A stretch of 64,000 bases of DNA, from the NCBI GenBank assembly GCA_037783545.1, contig JBBELK010001000.1, positions 558,001 to 622,000 on the forward strand. Direction: 5' to 3'. Below, in pieces: positions 38,001 to 52,336 of the stretch. This DNA comes from Henricia sp. BOLD:AAB3569 (lineage: Eukaryota; Echinodermata; Asteroidea; Spinulosida; Echinasteridae). A program made the translations under genes and the position numbers. The notes beneath the pieces are model-generated. The model saw only the letters and a list, made by a program, of their open reading frames with translations. It was not told where the DNA came from and did no database searches. The stretch's first letter is position 1, and each line of letters starts with the position of its first letter.

Positions 38001-41000
38001 TGCAATGCCATAGTTGGTTGTTAAAAAGTTAATCGGAAGTTCTTGTCTTTTACTGACTAAGAACATAAATGCAGTTTAGTCGCTCAAGTATGCATACATT
38101 GTGAACCAAAAATCCACCTGTCATTTTTAATGTCCATTTGACAAAATTATACCCGTCATGTTTAATTGTCCATTTCGCAAAGTGCCCATCTAAAATCACA
38201 CATTGCCCTTGCAAAAGACGGGTCGCTAGATGAAACGCTGATCCAACCTGAGGCATATCAGATAAGTATTAACAAACACACAAGATATGCCTTATTATAC
38301 TTTCATTTTGCCGCCTTATAATTTCGTTTTTGAGTCCTATTTTTGTGAGCAGATTATAGTGCATTGAGAATGCATGAGAATGACTCAAGTTTCAGTGATT
38401 GATTTTGGGTGAGGTGTTTTTAAGGGGGACGGTGCTGGTACCACGCTCCTAGTAACAGCTTCCTGGTTTGGAGGTTAATACCAAGGAATGATCGTTGACG
38501 GGTTTTGCCTAACGAGCAGGTGCATGATACACCTCTCAAGCACGGTGCCACGGCATGCCACTGACTCCACGATCAATACTATGGGAAGATAGAAATATAT
38601 CGTCTATGGTCCTAGGTCGTCAAATATGGCAGATTATTTGCATTCGTCGCTGGACACATCGATGCCATTGTTTAGCACCATGCTAATAATAAAATTAATA
38701 TTTTTTGGCAAATTCAATCTACACATGTGCACTGCTTTTTAATCTGCAGAACAAAAATGATTTTTTGATAAATTTGCTGGAATCCATGAGATGATTTTTC
38801 ATAGTGACAGAAATTCCCTTTTGTATTTTTCTCATGTACTTTTTTATTTTCTTATGGAAGTGCACTTGGGTTGGCACAGGGTTGGAACAAATTTCCCTCT
38901 GCTTGAATCTCAAGCTGAACTGAGTTTGAGTCCCAAGTCAAGTCGAGTCATTTAACATTAATGTCAAGTCAGGCAAAGTCAAACTGTCACTTAAATCAAA
39001 CTAGTTACAATGGAACTTTCAGCCATGTAGGGTATTTTTCTTGTCCTGGCCAGATATGCTCCATATTAAAACCAAGCTTACATGTAGGTTCTGTTCCTGA
39101 AACATACATTGTAATCCCGTTTAATAAAAAAAGCAAATACCACTGCAATTTTATTATGAAAAAAAGAAGAAATCTAAATTATTATTTTTTTCTTATTTTT
39201 TCTTTTTGCAGACTGGAGTAAAACTCATATTGGAAGACTCAAATTGTTACTAGAGTCGACTTGAGTCCCGAGTCAAGTCTGAGTCATAATAATGGTGAAT
39301 TAAATGGCAGTGCCTTTCAATGGCAACATTTGGGGTTGTACTAACGTTGACTTGACGTACATGTACCCGGTAGTAGGCAGAAAGTCCACTTTATTTTATT
39401 TGCAAATGGCACTGAATCCACAAGACGACCTATTTACTTCTGTACTTTGAAAGGTATTATTACATGTTATTACATAGAAAAATAGTGTATTTCTTTCAAA
39501 GTAATGTATAATGTATCCTGAAATGTCGTCACGTCAAACTCAGAAATATAAAAATCCCGTATAGAAATCCTGTATAAAGCAAAAATCCATTCAGTCAAAA
39601 GTGCAACAAAACCCAAGCCCTGCCCGACTAAGTCTGACTTTCAATCGAGATTACATTAGTGTATATGCCCTCACCTCTTTATCACTGTAAAGGTTCAAGT
39701 TCTACTTCAGCCCTACTACCATACCAACCCCACCTGCAGATCAATGACCAAAGTTATGTCTCCCATTCACTACAAAATACAGACATCTGTAGTACCCACG
39801 AATGAACCTGTCTGGTCCACATGCTACAATACTAGAGTACCCATCAGCAGGTGGAGGCCAAATACGACACAGCCAGGCCTATATGGCGTGCACCTGGACC
39901 CTATGATCAGCTGATAGGCCTGTAGTAATAGACTAGATACACAAGTACATGGTAGCTGGAAGGGGGCCGGGGCATCGCTAGTTTTATACATGAACAGTGG
40001 AGTAGGGTACAGGCAGATGGCCTGACCAGCTGCTATTGACCTAAATCTTTTGTTGATGTCCTGTTTCTATAAAAAAAAACAGGGGGAAACCCCTTTTTAC
40101 TCATGACTGTTTCATTGCTTTAAATACTACGTTAACACATGAACAATCACAACTGGACATGACCGAGTCATGACCGGGTCATGACCGAGTTACTAGTGAG
40201 GTTTCGGTCGTGCACGGTTAGGCAAAACAACAAATTTTACAGATTTTTACGTCATCGGTATGTGTGTACTTGTGGTGTTTACACAAATCCTTCCACTGTA
40301 CTTTTGTTGTCAACATTGACAGCAACATTTCTACACCTTGGTTGAGAATGGGTAGCAAAAAGTAAAGATTTTGGGGTTTAGCTAAACAGAGTTGTGATCA
40401 CTAACCGTGCACACTGAAACCGTCATTTATTAGTTTCATTGTTTGAATTTACATTCACACATGTACAACATGACTATCCATATTAATGGTGTTCCCGTTG
40501 TACTTTTTGGGGGGTTAAACTCCTGTGGTAATGCGGTAGAATTACAAAATTAAGTCCAATGTAACATAGGACACATACTTTGTGACATTTGTGTGTGTCC
40601 TTGCTACATACGGTATAGTGGAAATTTGCACACAGGGCTTTCAGGAAGGTATGTTGTGACACTATTTATTGCAGTTCTTTAGCTGAAGTTATCTACTAAG
40701 ATCTATCTTAAGATATTTCTTTTGTTTTGAGATAAGATGAATGACATTGTACAGAGATATAATCCTGGAGGAAAAGGTCTCTCCAGTATTGAAAACGGAC
40801 ACATTTACGAATGACATATTAAAAGAAAATCCATTTAAACCGAGCACAGATGTTGTGGGATTCAAACCTGAACCTCCAGTTTAACAAACCACAACTTTAC
40901 CAACTGAGAATTCAGCAATTTTGTTTTAAGTGTGAAACTGACAAACTTACCGGTATATGGGCACCTGGTGCAAGGTTTGGATCTCTGGACATAGGGGGAT

Positions 41001-44000
41001 AGGGCATCGAGTAGGGATCCTTAGATTTGCCTGTACAAAAACAAATAGGAAAACAAACATAGATCAAAAGTTAAAGAGCAAGCAAACTGGTACAAGAATC
41101 TGACTAAAAAACATCAAATTTTTCCAACAGTTGGATTTTAAAAATTAAAATGACTATGTTTTAATAGTGATATTCTTTGAAACATCAAGCTCATTCTGGC
41201 AGTAAATTTATCTTATTGCAGTGTGCTCCACTATCTTATTGCAGCGTTCTTCACTACCATTAGCGCCCGGACAAACATTTTCCGCCCGGACAAAAAACCC
41301 GGCCGCCCAAACAAAAATAATCCATTTTTCCCTCTAAAACACTTAGAAAGTACAGCCAAGTCATTCAAAAATTAGGTGTAAAGTCACCAAACATGATTCG
41401 CTAGCCACTGGTGTCATTATCGTTCACTTACCACGCATATCTGTCGCATCGGCGACCCAATACTTGGTCGATAACGGCCATGGCAGTTGCATGCATTCGT
41501 TATAAACAGCGCCTTAACGCGGCAAACACTGATTGGCCGCGTGAGGGCGCTGCTCAGCGCGCCTGGACAACAATTTTTAGCAGTGGAGAACACTGCTATT
41601 GGCCACAAAATACTACAGGAAAGATTTTTCAAAACCTTCCAATAAAAATAGAAGTTGCACAAAGCATCATATTCTGAAATTTATCTTTTTTGATTCATAC
41701 ATGCACATGTAAAAACACTTCTCAGTCCATCCTCATACGGTATTTACAATTTAATGGCAAGTGCTTGGGGGTGCCAAAAGCTTCAACAGCCTATAAAATT
41801 TCAAACTTTTATGTGGTTACTCCATAATAATTGATGCGACTAAAATGCCTCTGTAAATTATTAGGCATCTGACACTTCTAAATTGATGGGTTTAACACAT
41901 GGAGTTCCAGACTAGAAAATCTTGTGTGCATTTTTCACTGGTTTCGCACAACTTACAACAAAAATAAAGCTTGGCCGTTTGTCCTAAGTGTACCATACTT
42001 TCCCAGATACAACTTTCCGAGATAAATTTTCCCTGCCCGCCGCAAACATTTCCCATTGATATAAATACTTGTACTGGACATTTGTGTGCATATTTGTCAT
42101 TGCCATTATTGCGGATCAATTATTAAAATATTTAACAAATTGGAGAATATACAAATTGACCGAGGCTCGAGTTGGATTGTATTGTTTTACACAAATACAC
42201 CCGAGCAGTTAATTTTATGCAGGTGCAGAATATTCGTTTGCAGGTAAATGTACTTTCTCACTTTACATACATACATCAGTGTTTCCCCCAGAAAAATGTT
42301 AAAGCGTAGTGGTAAAATATAATTTGAGATGACATACGTTGTCCGTTTACTTTCGCCATCCAATACTGTGATATGCCATGATACAAACAGTGGATTTTCC
42401 CCTCCGTACATATTGTACATTTATCAGTTTCATTATCTTTTTGTTTTAATTTTAATGTCCGAGAGCTCAACAAGCATAATTCTCTCAGAATATTGTAAGA
42501 AGCTCTGAATATGAAAGGGTAGTGGCTGATTGCTAAAGAGTAGTGGCACCACTACTCTATAACGCTTCAGGAGAAACCCCGCATCTAACGAAAATAAACC
42601 ATTTTTAAAATTTTATCCAAATGTACACTTCCTGTAGATTATTCCCATCAAATTTATTGTTAAGGCTCAGTTTCAATTTTTGAAATTAAAGACTTAAAAA
42701 TTAGGATACAATTGTCCAAAAAAAATGTGAAATAACAGTTATTGCTGGGTAGTCTGTTACAGGGTAATAATTTGATTTTTTTTATAATTTAATACGTATG
42801 AAGTGGGTTCAAGTCCCACCCAAGCATGCCATGAGCTTTCAGCATGTGTCTTTGGGAGGCAGAGGGGCACTTGGCATATTCATGTAAGGGCAACAATTTC
42901 ATTTAAAGTCCTTATAGATGATCTGTTTTTGAGCGATTCTGGGAAGAAAAACATTATAAATCAAAAGAAGGACATCAAAAAGAAGAAGAAATTTAAGCTC
43001 CGTTAAAGGTACCAAGTTTTCCCAAAACATGAAAATCCATGTGTGTTTTGCCAGTCTTGATGGGAAATTTCAAAATGATTGTTCGTGACATGTTCTAAAT
43101 TCGTCTCTTCATTCTCAGTCGGTCGCGTACATGTATGTACGTATGCACTCATGTGGCTCGTGTCGTATTGGTTGTGTGCGCGATCAGTCTAGTGCACATG
43201 CACAGTGTAACCTACATGTACAGTACCTACGGACAACTGACGGAATGTGTGCGAAGCCTGAATCGTGCAGCCTGTACACAGCGCCCACTTCGGACCGCCC
43301 AGATGCGAGCAGACTAAGAAATTTCAATCTTTTGAGGGTGAGCTTTTAAGTAAATCGTTTGCAAACGATCTAATTAAATTTCATCTTCATGGATTATTTT
43401 CTGGGAAAATTATATCATCTCGGATGGAAACATTTCATTGGATAGTTGCTGCCAATTCAATCTTTACTTTGAGGAAGGTTTTGGGTCTATCTATAAATTA
43501 GGGGTCCAATTTTGGTGTCCCCCGTTACATTTTACATCTTGTTTTTGTAAATTCAGGACACATTGTTTAAATACTTTCCATCTCAAAGAGTGTGTACATA
43601 AAGTACGATTCATACAAAATGGTTTACATGTAAAGGCCATTTTAATGATTTGTGTGAAAAATAACACATATCAGGTGTAACGGAGGACACTAAATGTCAC
43701 ACTTTTGGACCCCTAATTTATAGAAAGACCCTTTTCCTAGTCAACTCATTGATTACATTTTGGGTCATTGCAAATGATAGTTGACCTTTAAAAATGGAGT
43801 TTGTCAGGTTTCCTTTATTATGTGAAGAAAAGATGAGAAAAAGCTTGAAATGAAAATGAAACAATATCACAGACAATATCACGTTTTAGCTAATTAGCAT
43901 GACGACAGTACCATAACACTGAAGTGGCCACGTGTACGCACACGGCCAAGGCGCCTTTTATTCTCTTAGCTGATAACCGATATGATTAGATCAGTTTCAA

Positions 44001-47000
44001 TTTTGGAGCCAGAGCTGCCTGTCAAATCGGCAGTATTAAGTCGCAAACAATAACCGCAAACCAAGACGACTTATCACACACAAAAGATTGCGTGTGCTTT
44101 GCACAAGACAATAAAGTCCTGTTCGCACATTAATTTTTAAAGTAAAACTTAATGAGATACTGGATACCTTTACCAATTAATCCTCAAAGTAATGGGCCAA
44201 TACCCCAAACCTGCTTAGATCTACTGAGGTAGCCTTCCTAACACCCCGTTTACACTCGATTCGGCAAAGGCGAATCGAACTCCGCAATTTCCAAAAAGGG
44301 GAGTTGAAGCCGGGTAGGCACTAAGTGTAAACGCAAAAGGCGAATTGAAAAAGGCGGATCAGACTCGGGTCTGATTCGCCTTTTTCAAGTCACCTTTTGG
44401 GTAGGGTTGAACCCACAATCGTCAAGGTCGCTTGTAGTGTAAACGCTACCCGAATACAGATTCGGCAATTTCCTTTGGCGACATCCGGGAGGCCATCGTT
44501 TGGCGCGCTTTATTTTGTGGGCGTGCGTGATAGAATGTACGCCACTTACTGTGCTGGTGTGCTACTGCTAGAACATCGCTCACGGCACGTTTTGTTGGGC
44601 AAAAACTACCCTAGTCCTACTGGAAATTCGTCCTACTGACAAGCACTTCTTCTCTGCATAAATCTACGCCGTAAAATATCAAAAAGTGGCAACATCATGG
44701 CTACAAAAACAAAGGAATTCTCTATGATATTGAACTGTTGAAATTCACTCCAGAATTTTCGTCAACAGAAACAGTTTTGCATGCAGCAGCGCAGTACTAA
44801 CGCGTCGATTTTCACGACACCCACCACGTGTGACGTGCTTGCAGCGCTTGCATGCACACGATAATTACACAACAACATCGGGCGCGCGCTTTCATGACCT
44901 TTCATTTTGACCTTTCACACGGGGTCACACGCATCGGTATTTCCAGCACAAAAGGTGGGTTGAGCTGTAGTCTAAACACGGCAAATTGCCGAGTTTGCGG
45001 TTTGCTCTGCGGTTGCAATAAATATGCCGAATCTGTATCCACCTTTGCCCGTTCGAGTGTAAACGCGGTGTTAGTCCAGTTCGATCAGTGCAAGATCAAG
45101 TTGGTGTAGCGGTAATTTCCTGCCTTCCACCTCTGTGAACCTGGTTCAAATCTCGTCTGGGTCAATATGTGGATTTAGTTTTTAGTTCCTGCTTGATTCT
45201 GTGGGTTTTCCTCCCACTTCTAAAACAACATTTCTTCTCTCAAATACCAATATGCAATCGGCATCGATGATGCAGTTGATTTGGTAAATTAAAACAGATA
45301 CATTTCTCAAGTCCAGTGACTACTTCCACTGGCAAAGCTCTGCCCAGAAAAACTGACATGGGGCAGATTTCACAAAGTGCTAAGACACGTCTTAGGAAGG
45401 GTCACTCTTCTCATCTTGGTACGTTCTTAGAATAGGACGCATTGAACTTGTCTTAACTTTTGTGAAATCAACTTCTGGTTAATTTAACAGAGTCAGTACG
45501 TCTCAATAAATCTGAAACTTACGTACATGTATATTGAGAATGACATTACAGTCCATTTTAAAGCAGTTACGCTTCAACCTGGGATAATTAAAGAACGCAC
45601 TTGAATGTGTGAAGCAATACAAGCCTTAAAAGGCACAGGCTCGTAAGCAATGCGCGCTCGCCAAATACGTGCCACGAAATACGTAGCTCCATAGCAAAGG
45701 CATGGAGCTCTGTATTTCGTGTGCCCACGAATTTGGCATGCGTGCATTGCAGACGAGCCTGTGTCTTTAATAGGGTCTGAAATGTACGTCCAGATTTCTG
45801 GAATTGCCCAGAACACAAAGCCTCCTTTTTAAAGTCCCCCACAGTAGTTAACAGTAGCACTACAGTAGCAAGCAATGAATACGTAATGAAGGAAGTCCCA
45901 GATGCCATTGATTGATGTAAGGAAGCCAAGTGATACAGGAAACAGTGAAGACTAGGGAGTGCATTGTGTGCAGGAAGCTATTGGTAAACCATGGCAACCG
46001 ATGGGCTGTTTCCTGCGTGGTAATATGGAGGTGAATACACAATGTGGAGGAGTGTTGAGTGGTTGTGTACAGTTTGCATGGGGCAGTTTGAGAGTGCATT
46101 GGAGTATTAGCCTACAGTTTGAAGGGCCCTAAAATGCTCAATAACTTTATGCACAGTTTTTGCTGCATATGAAGGATTACTTGTGTAGAAAGACAATACT
46201 ACTGTTCATTTTGATGCCCCCATGAATAAAAAGTGGCATTTTTCAGAAAGAGGGCGCTGTTTGGGGCATGTCACTTTAGGAACACACAGCAGAAAAGCAA
46301 AGAAAAAACATAAGACTTTGGAAACATACAATTTTGGAAACTTTTGTGCACAGTTGAATAAGATTTTCATGTATTTTCCTAATGTGACATCACCACTTTG
46401 CTCATGCATATGTAAATTTTCATTAGCATAAAAAAAAAAACCTTGATTTTAACCCCCCAAACAACTTCCAAGTAGGGTTTTTATGACTGTAAATTAATGG
46501 ACTAGTTCCATAGCACAGATTTCATTGATAAAAATACCATTTCAGGGGCACTTTAAGTCTTCAAAAACTGAAGGGTTCTGCTGCAGGATGCGAGGTCTCA
46601 GCGAGCCGTTTGGGCATTTGTGTGACAAACTTATGCCACTTCACTTTAAGCAGCCAATCAGAATCCAGCTACTATTGTCAGATGAATGACAATAATTTGA
46701 CTACATGGTTTATTTTGTATCGAAGCTTTTGATTGGGCCAAAATTTCCACTGGAGTTTTTTATTATGCAGGTGCTAATGTCCCAGAGAGATCGCAGTTTG
46801 ATTGTCTCACTCTAAATTTTGCCGAGTTAAAAAAATATGATTTTCATCAGAAGCACGTTCAGTTATTGTGGATTTTCTTTAGCCGAATTTGACCGGTTTT
46901 GTTACAGAAAAGTAAGGCAAATTGTTGCATATGGCTACTTGAACTTTTGAAGAATTTGAGGGACTCCCCAATTAGTCCTCACAGCGCCCAAAACCGCTCT

Positions 47001-50000
47001 GTATTTCTTCCATGTTCAACTTAAGGCCTTTTCCCACTACCCACCTCCGACCCGGGTAACTTTTCTACCCGGGTAGCGGCAAATAACCGAGTTACATTTA
47101 ACCCGGAGAAGCACTTACCCGGGTTGTCTCTTACACGGGTACAACAGTGACCCTTTCCCCACGGCATTTCTGCATGCGCACGTACCCGGGTACACCAATC
47201 AGCACAAATACTCAGAAACAATTGCGTGTGGAAAATCGATCGATCGATCGATCGATCGATCAGGCTGCGCGCGCACACACAAACATGGCGGACGACACAG
47301 ACACATCGCTGGCAATTTTGCTGTTAATATTTCGCATGTTTAATAATATTTATCGATGTGTGCTTTGTCACTGGCCCCACGCGTATTTTGTTGTACACTA
47401 CCTTCAGAAGAGTACCAGTTTGACAGTGCCATTCAAGCGCGGGCGAACTTGCAACCTTTGACCCAATCATTATTGAGGCAAGAATTTAACTCGCTAGATA
47501 GCCTACCCGGGTAGGCTATTGCCGTCGTTTCCCACGACAAACGTTAACCCGGAGAATCGTCTCAAGGTCGCCGTTAACCCCGAGATTGGTGGGTTAACCC
47601 ACCTCCCGAGCAGGGCTAGAAATTACCCGGGTTAAGTGGCATTTTTGGCCAGATAACCCAGGTAATTCGTAACCCCGAGATTTGCCGTGGGAAACGAACC
47701 CTTAACCCGGGTAATCTCGGAGTAAAATTTTGTGTGTCGTGGGAAAAGGCCTTTAGTGAAATTCAAGTTTCTGCAAACACACCCTCAATTGATAGACATG
47801 TACTCATAGCTTGACTCATTCTCTTTCAAATTGTGTCTTCAGTAAGGGCAGGTACTATTGGATAACTTTGGTTATTGATCTTGACAAGGAACATGTGTAA
47901 TAAGACACACTACACATACTTGTTACCAGTGAGTGATATCGATATAAAAAAATAAATTAAAAAAACTCACTTGGCCAGGCCTCTACTTACAATGATGTAA
48001 TAAAGTCAATTTAGTACAGTATGTAAGGTATTTCTCTACATCAAACATGCCTTGATACTGTTTTTGGTCCACCAAAGAAATGGCAGGTTCACAACTGGTC
48101 TGCGTTTGCATGCACAAGTTTGTATATCATGAAATGCACCCTCGGTATTGTATACTGAATCTACTGAATCTATTTTTCATGATTCCAGCTTAAAGATAGT
48201 ATACATGATTGGTAAACTGTTACAAATAGTTTTATCCCCCTGTGTGATTGAAGATATGCATGATTAAAACCAGCCTGAACAAAAACCAGTTCCGTAATTC
48301 GTCTAACTTTTGAGAAAACAGTACAAAAGGGTTTGCAGTCATTTCGCCCCAAAACCACTTCGCCCAGAACCATTTCGCCCTGAAACACGGCCTGTGCACG
48401 AAGTGGTTTTGGGGCGAAGTGGCATTTGGGCGATGTAGTGTTTGGACGAAGTAATTTGGGGCGAAATGACACTCAGACGAAGTGGTTTGGGGCGAAATGG
48501 CACTTGGGCGAAATGGTTTTGGGGCGCAATGAATTTTGGTCTAATGAGACGAAAACTAATTGTTTTACTTATTTCATGTTTATATTGTGCAAGTTTGGCG
48601 TAAATCTGTGAACATTTCTGATTTTCGAGATTACCAATGATGTATACTGCCTTTAAACAAAATAGGCTATAATCCTGTCCAATATTCAAGAACAAAAATG
48701 TATTTATGAGCACCATATAAAAATGTGCAGTAGGCTATTATTTGAAATTGGCCAGCTTGAACCCAGAGTTGCTGTAACGATTTTTATTTGAAAAAAATAA
48801 TAATAATACATGTAATAATAATCCGATTTTGTAACGAGTACCGGTAATGCCTCAGACAACCTTCACGCAAAGCTTCGTCACAATTCAATCGAGGCTTATT
48901 GGACGTAAACCTAATAAAAATCGAATTATGATTGTGTGAGTCACGGTTTCCCAAGACGGGATGCTAGGATCAACATTCTTTTAATATTAAAATTTCGAGC
49001 TGCTGATGACTTCCTGATGATGTCCAGTCACGTTGCAGAAATCTTTTCAGGAATTTACTCGTTGGTTTAAGCTTTATACCACAGTCCGTGGGTTTACAAC
49101 TGACTCCATTTTAAAAGGTGGGCTGCAATAGGCTTAAAGGCACAGGCTCGTCAGCAATGCATGCCAAATTCGTGCCACGAAATAAGCAGCTGCATGCCTT
49201 TACTATGGAGCTGCGTATTTTGTTGCACGAATTTGGCGCGCGTGCACGAGCCTGTGCCTTTAAATATAGTATACATGATTGGTAAACTGTTACAAATAGT
49301 TTTATCCCCCTGTGTGATTGAAGATGATAAAAACCAACCCGAGCAAAAATCAGCACCGTATATCGTCTAACTTTTGAGAAAACAGTCAAAAAAGGGTGTA
49401 CAGTCATTTCGCCCCTGAACCACTTTGCCCTGAACCACAGCCTGTGCACGAAGTTGTTTTGGGGTGAAGTGGTTTTTGGGCGAAGTAGTGTTTGGACGAA
49501 GTGGTTTGGGGACGAAATGGCACTTGGGCGAAGTGGTTCAGGACAAAGTGGTCCAGGGCGAAATGGTTTTGGGGCGAATGTATTTGATGAAAAATTGTTT
49601 TGCTAAATTCTCAAAGACTATAGCACTTTAGACAAAACCATTTCAGGGGAAGTTTTCTGCCATCATCATGTTTATATCGTGTAAGTTATGTGTACCAATC
49701 ATGTGTACTGCCTTTAACATTCCAATACAAGCAAATGGGCCTTTCCGCAGTAAAAGGATACATTTGACAAACAAGACTATGTTTTAAAACAATTGCGTTT
49801 ATCTTGTCTCAAAAGAAATATTGATGTTCCAAAGGAAGAAACTTAACCAGTTAACGCCCGGATTATTTCAAACATTGCTTTACAAAAAACATGGTGGGCG
49901 GAAAACAACTGAACTCATTATAACCATGTGCAGTGAAGTATTGTTGTTATGTCGATGCACCGTCATTGTACATCACGATGTCGCTTTGTTATAAATGTTT

Positions 50001-52299
50001 TTGCCATTTTTCACGGAAATTACTGCGATTGTAGACGTCAAACGCAGTAACAAACAAGTTTTTTCCTAAACGTGTTTACTAGTCCTCCGCTACACCAATG
50101 TGGAAATATTGGCGTGTTTACACGGCCTCCAGCATCAAGTGGTAAAAGGAGCATGTCCAGATCATGTACCTCTGAATATGTTTTCAGTGAAACATTACAT
50201 GTATTCTCCAAATTCATGTATTTTTTGAAAATGATGGCAAAGCCCAATCGGAATCCTTATAACATTTCCTTTAAAAACATTAAAGAAATTAGATTTTATT
50301 ACAGCTTATATGCATGCATGAAAATTTAATTTCCATTGTGCTTCAACATATAGGGCCCACATGTACGTAAATATCCAACTGTTTGCAATGCAACTTTAAT
50401 CTGCAGGTCTATGAACAGCCCCCTCTTGTGACAAATTTTATACATGAAAATCCATGTGCAGTCAAAACCTGTGACGTGTAACAACGAGTGTTTCAAGGGG
50501 CCACACAAATTACAATGAAAACAGCCCACAGTTGAAAGTACTGCCATCACACCAGCACTGCCAACACTAAAATTCTTACAAACGATGTTTAATAATAATG
50601 ATAATAATTATATAATATTGGATGGCTTTGAGGGTGATATGAGAATATACCGCACAAGTCATGAAAATACTGAACGAGCCTTAGGCGAGTTTGGTATTTT
50701 TATGACTTTTTTTATATCTTCTTTGTTTTGTAAAATTTCTGCAAGATTTTTGTCTGTTTGGTGTTGAAAACTTCAGTTCATTTGCAACTGCATGCGCTTT
50801 TGTTACTGTAGTACAGTATTTTTTGTTACCATACTCTCAAGCGCTTGCCGCACACACACGCAATCCTTTCACTCGATGCATGACACGCGCGTACGCGTGT
50901 GCTTTGCTGCACCCAGCGTGGACACACATCAGATTGGGTCTCCAGTGCTGCACAGTATCAGAAATGCACAGTATCCGCAAAAGCTTCATTTTATATAATA
51001 ATAACATCCTGTTTCTGGTAGGATCCTGCAGATATAAACGGCTCTCGGAAACTAATTTTGTTGGGGTTTCAACCTGACTGAACCTGCATGGGATGATATG
51101 ACCTCTGGAGCCAAGCATCTCCCAAAGAAGTGAAGAACTCAGGGAGGCACTTCAGGCAGAGTGGCACACCAGTGGCCTGAGCAGCTCTTACGGAACCTGG
51201 TGCAGCTACATTAGCCTTGCCACAAAAGGTGTTCAACACGTTACTGACCAATAAAACACGTTATGTCTCTATTACATGTACCATTTAGTCCTAGCTGACT
51301 GGGTATGTCATTAGTTGGCCAGTTTTGGTATTATATGTACATATCGGTATCAAAAACTGTCGAATATCATTACTGGTACAAATGGTGTAGGTGTATTAGA
51401 GCATGACGATAAAAGATATCACCGAATCTGGTATCATGAAGTCCCACTGCAGCTGGGACCATCCAGAACATTAACAATGTGATTTGTGTACAAAGCACTG
51501 GCAAACTGATGTGTGGTCGTCCCTTTCAATAAGTCACATCATTTTGGAAGAAACTGGTGGGTAGCCGTGAAAGACCCCGTTCTCACTAGAGAAATCGCTT
51601 CGTTCGACGAAGATTAGTTAATCAATGGCGGATCCAGGGGGGGCGTGGGGGGCGCACACCCCCCTTTTCCAAAAAAAAAAAAACCACACATTTTGTGCAC
51701 ACTTTTACTGCTTAAAGTGGTTAAATATTGCCCCAGATCGCACCACAGAGCATCTAGAATCCATCTGGAAGCCGTTAGGGCTACGCGCTCGCTATTTCAT
51801 TGTCATCAGCATTTCATGCTTAAAAATTTCACGCCCCTCCCTTTTCAAAATCCTGGATCCGCCCCTGATCATTGTTAGTTAATGAAGCGTTCGTTCACAT
51901 ATCACTTAACGAAGATTGAACGAAGATCGAATGAAGAGCGGTACTGTACACATTATAAGTGACCGCAAACGAAGATCGAATGAAGCTGTGGGAGGTCGTA
52001 CATGCGCGTCGCGCGTCTAGACGCGCTGTATGATTTTCCAGTGGCGCGTCAAAAACAACGCTTGCTAGGCGCTTGACACACAACGCGCTTGTGTAACCAG
52101 GCCTGCCAAATTCAGTAGATGTCTGTGGGCATTGCACTTTAGGGCAACTATTTTTGCGTGGCGCCAGCTTCGTTTTTCATCGTGAGTCAAACGATAACAG
52201 CATTTATAAAGCCCGGGAACAACCTTTGACATGTGTTCAAAGCGAAAACCGTGTCGTTCGTTTTGCATCTTCTGGGGGCTTCCCCCGGTGTAAACCCCC

Positions 52300-52336
<37 letters not shown>

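Larger units (their letters stand above)
17839..40950. other. 23.1-kb intron between the KPGSPYY and SRDPNL exons
   Basis: No further gene recognised. It contains elements M1, the SINE/MITE X composite at 19858-20400, A2, the hAT-like element with a LINE inside (20955-22548), D4, B1, C3, B2, C1, Y1, Z1, K2, J2, the SINE/MITE G2 composite, E1, P1, K1 and CAAGT-rich tracts. Stretches that I cannot assign include about 22550-24930, 25080-26850, 29350-30200, 30450-31015, 31313-32045 and 37600-38900. Confidence 0.65.
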
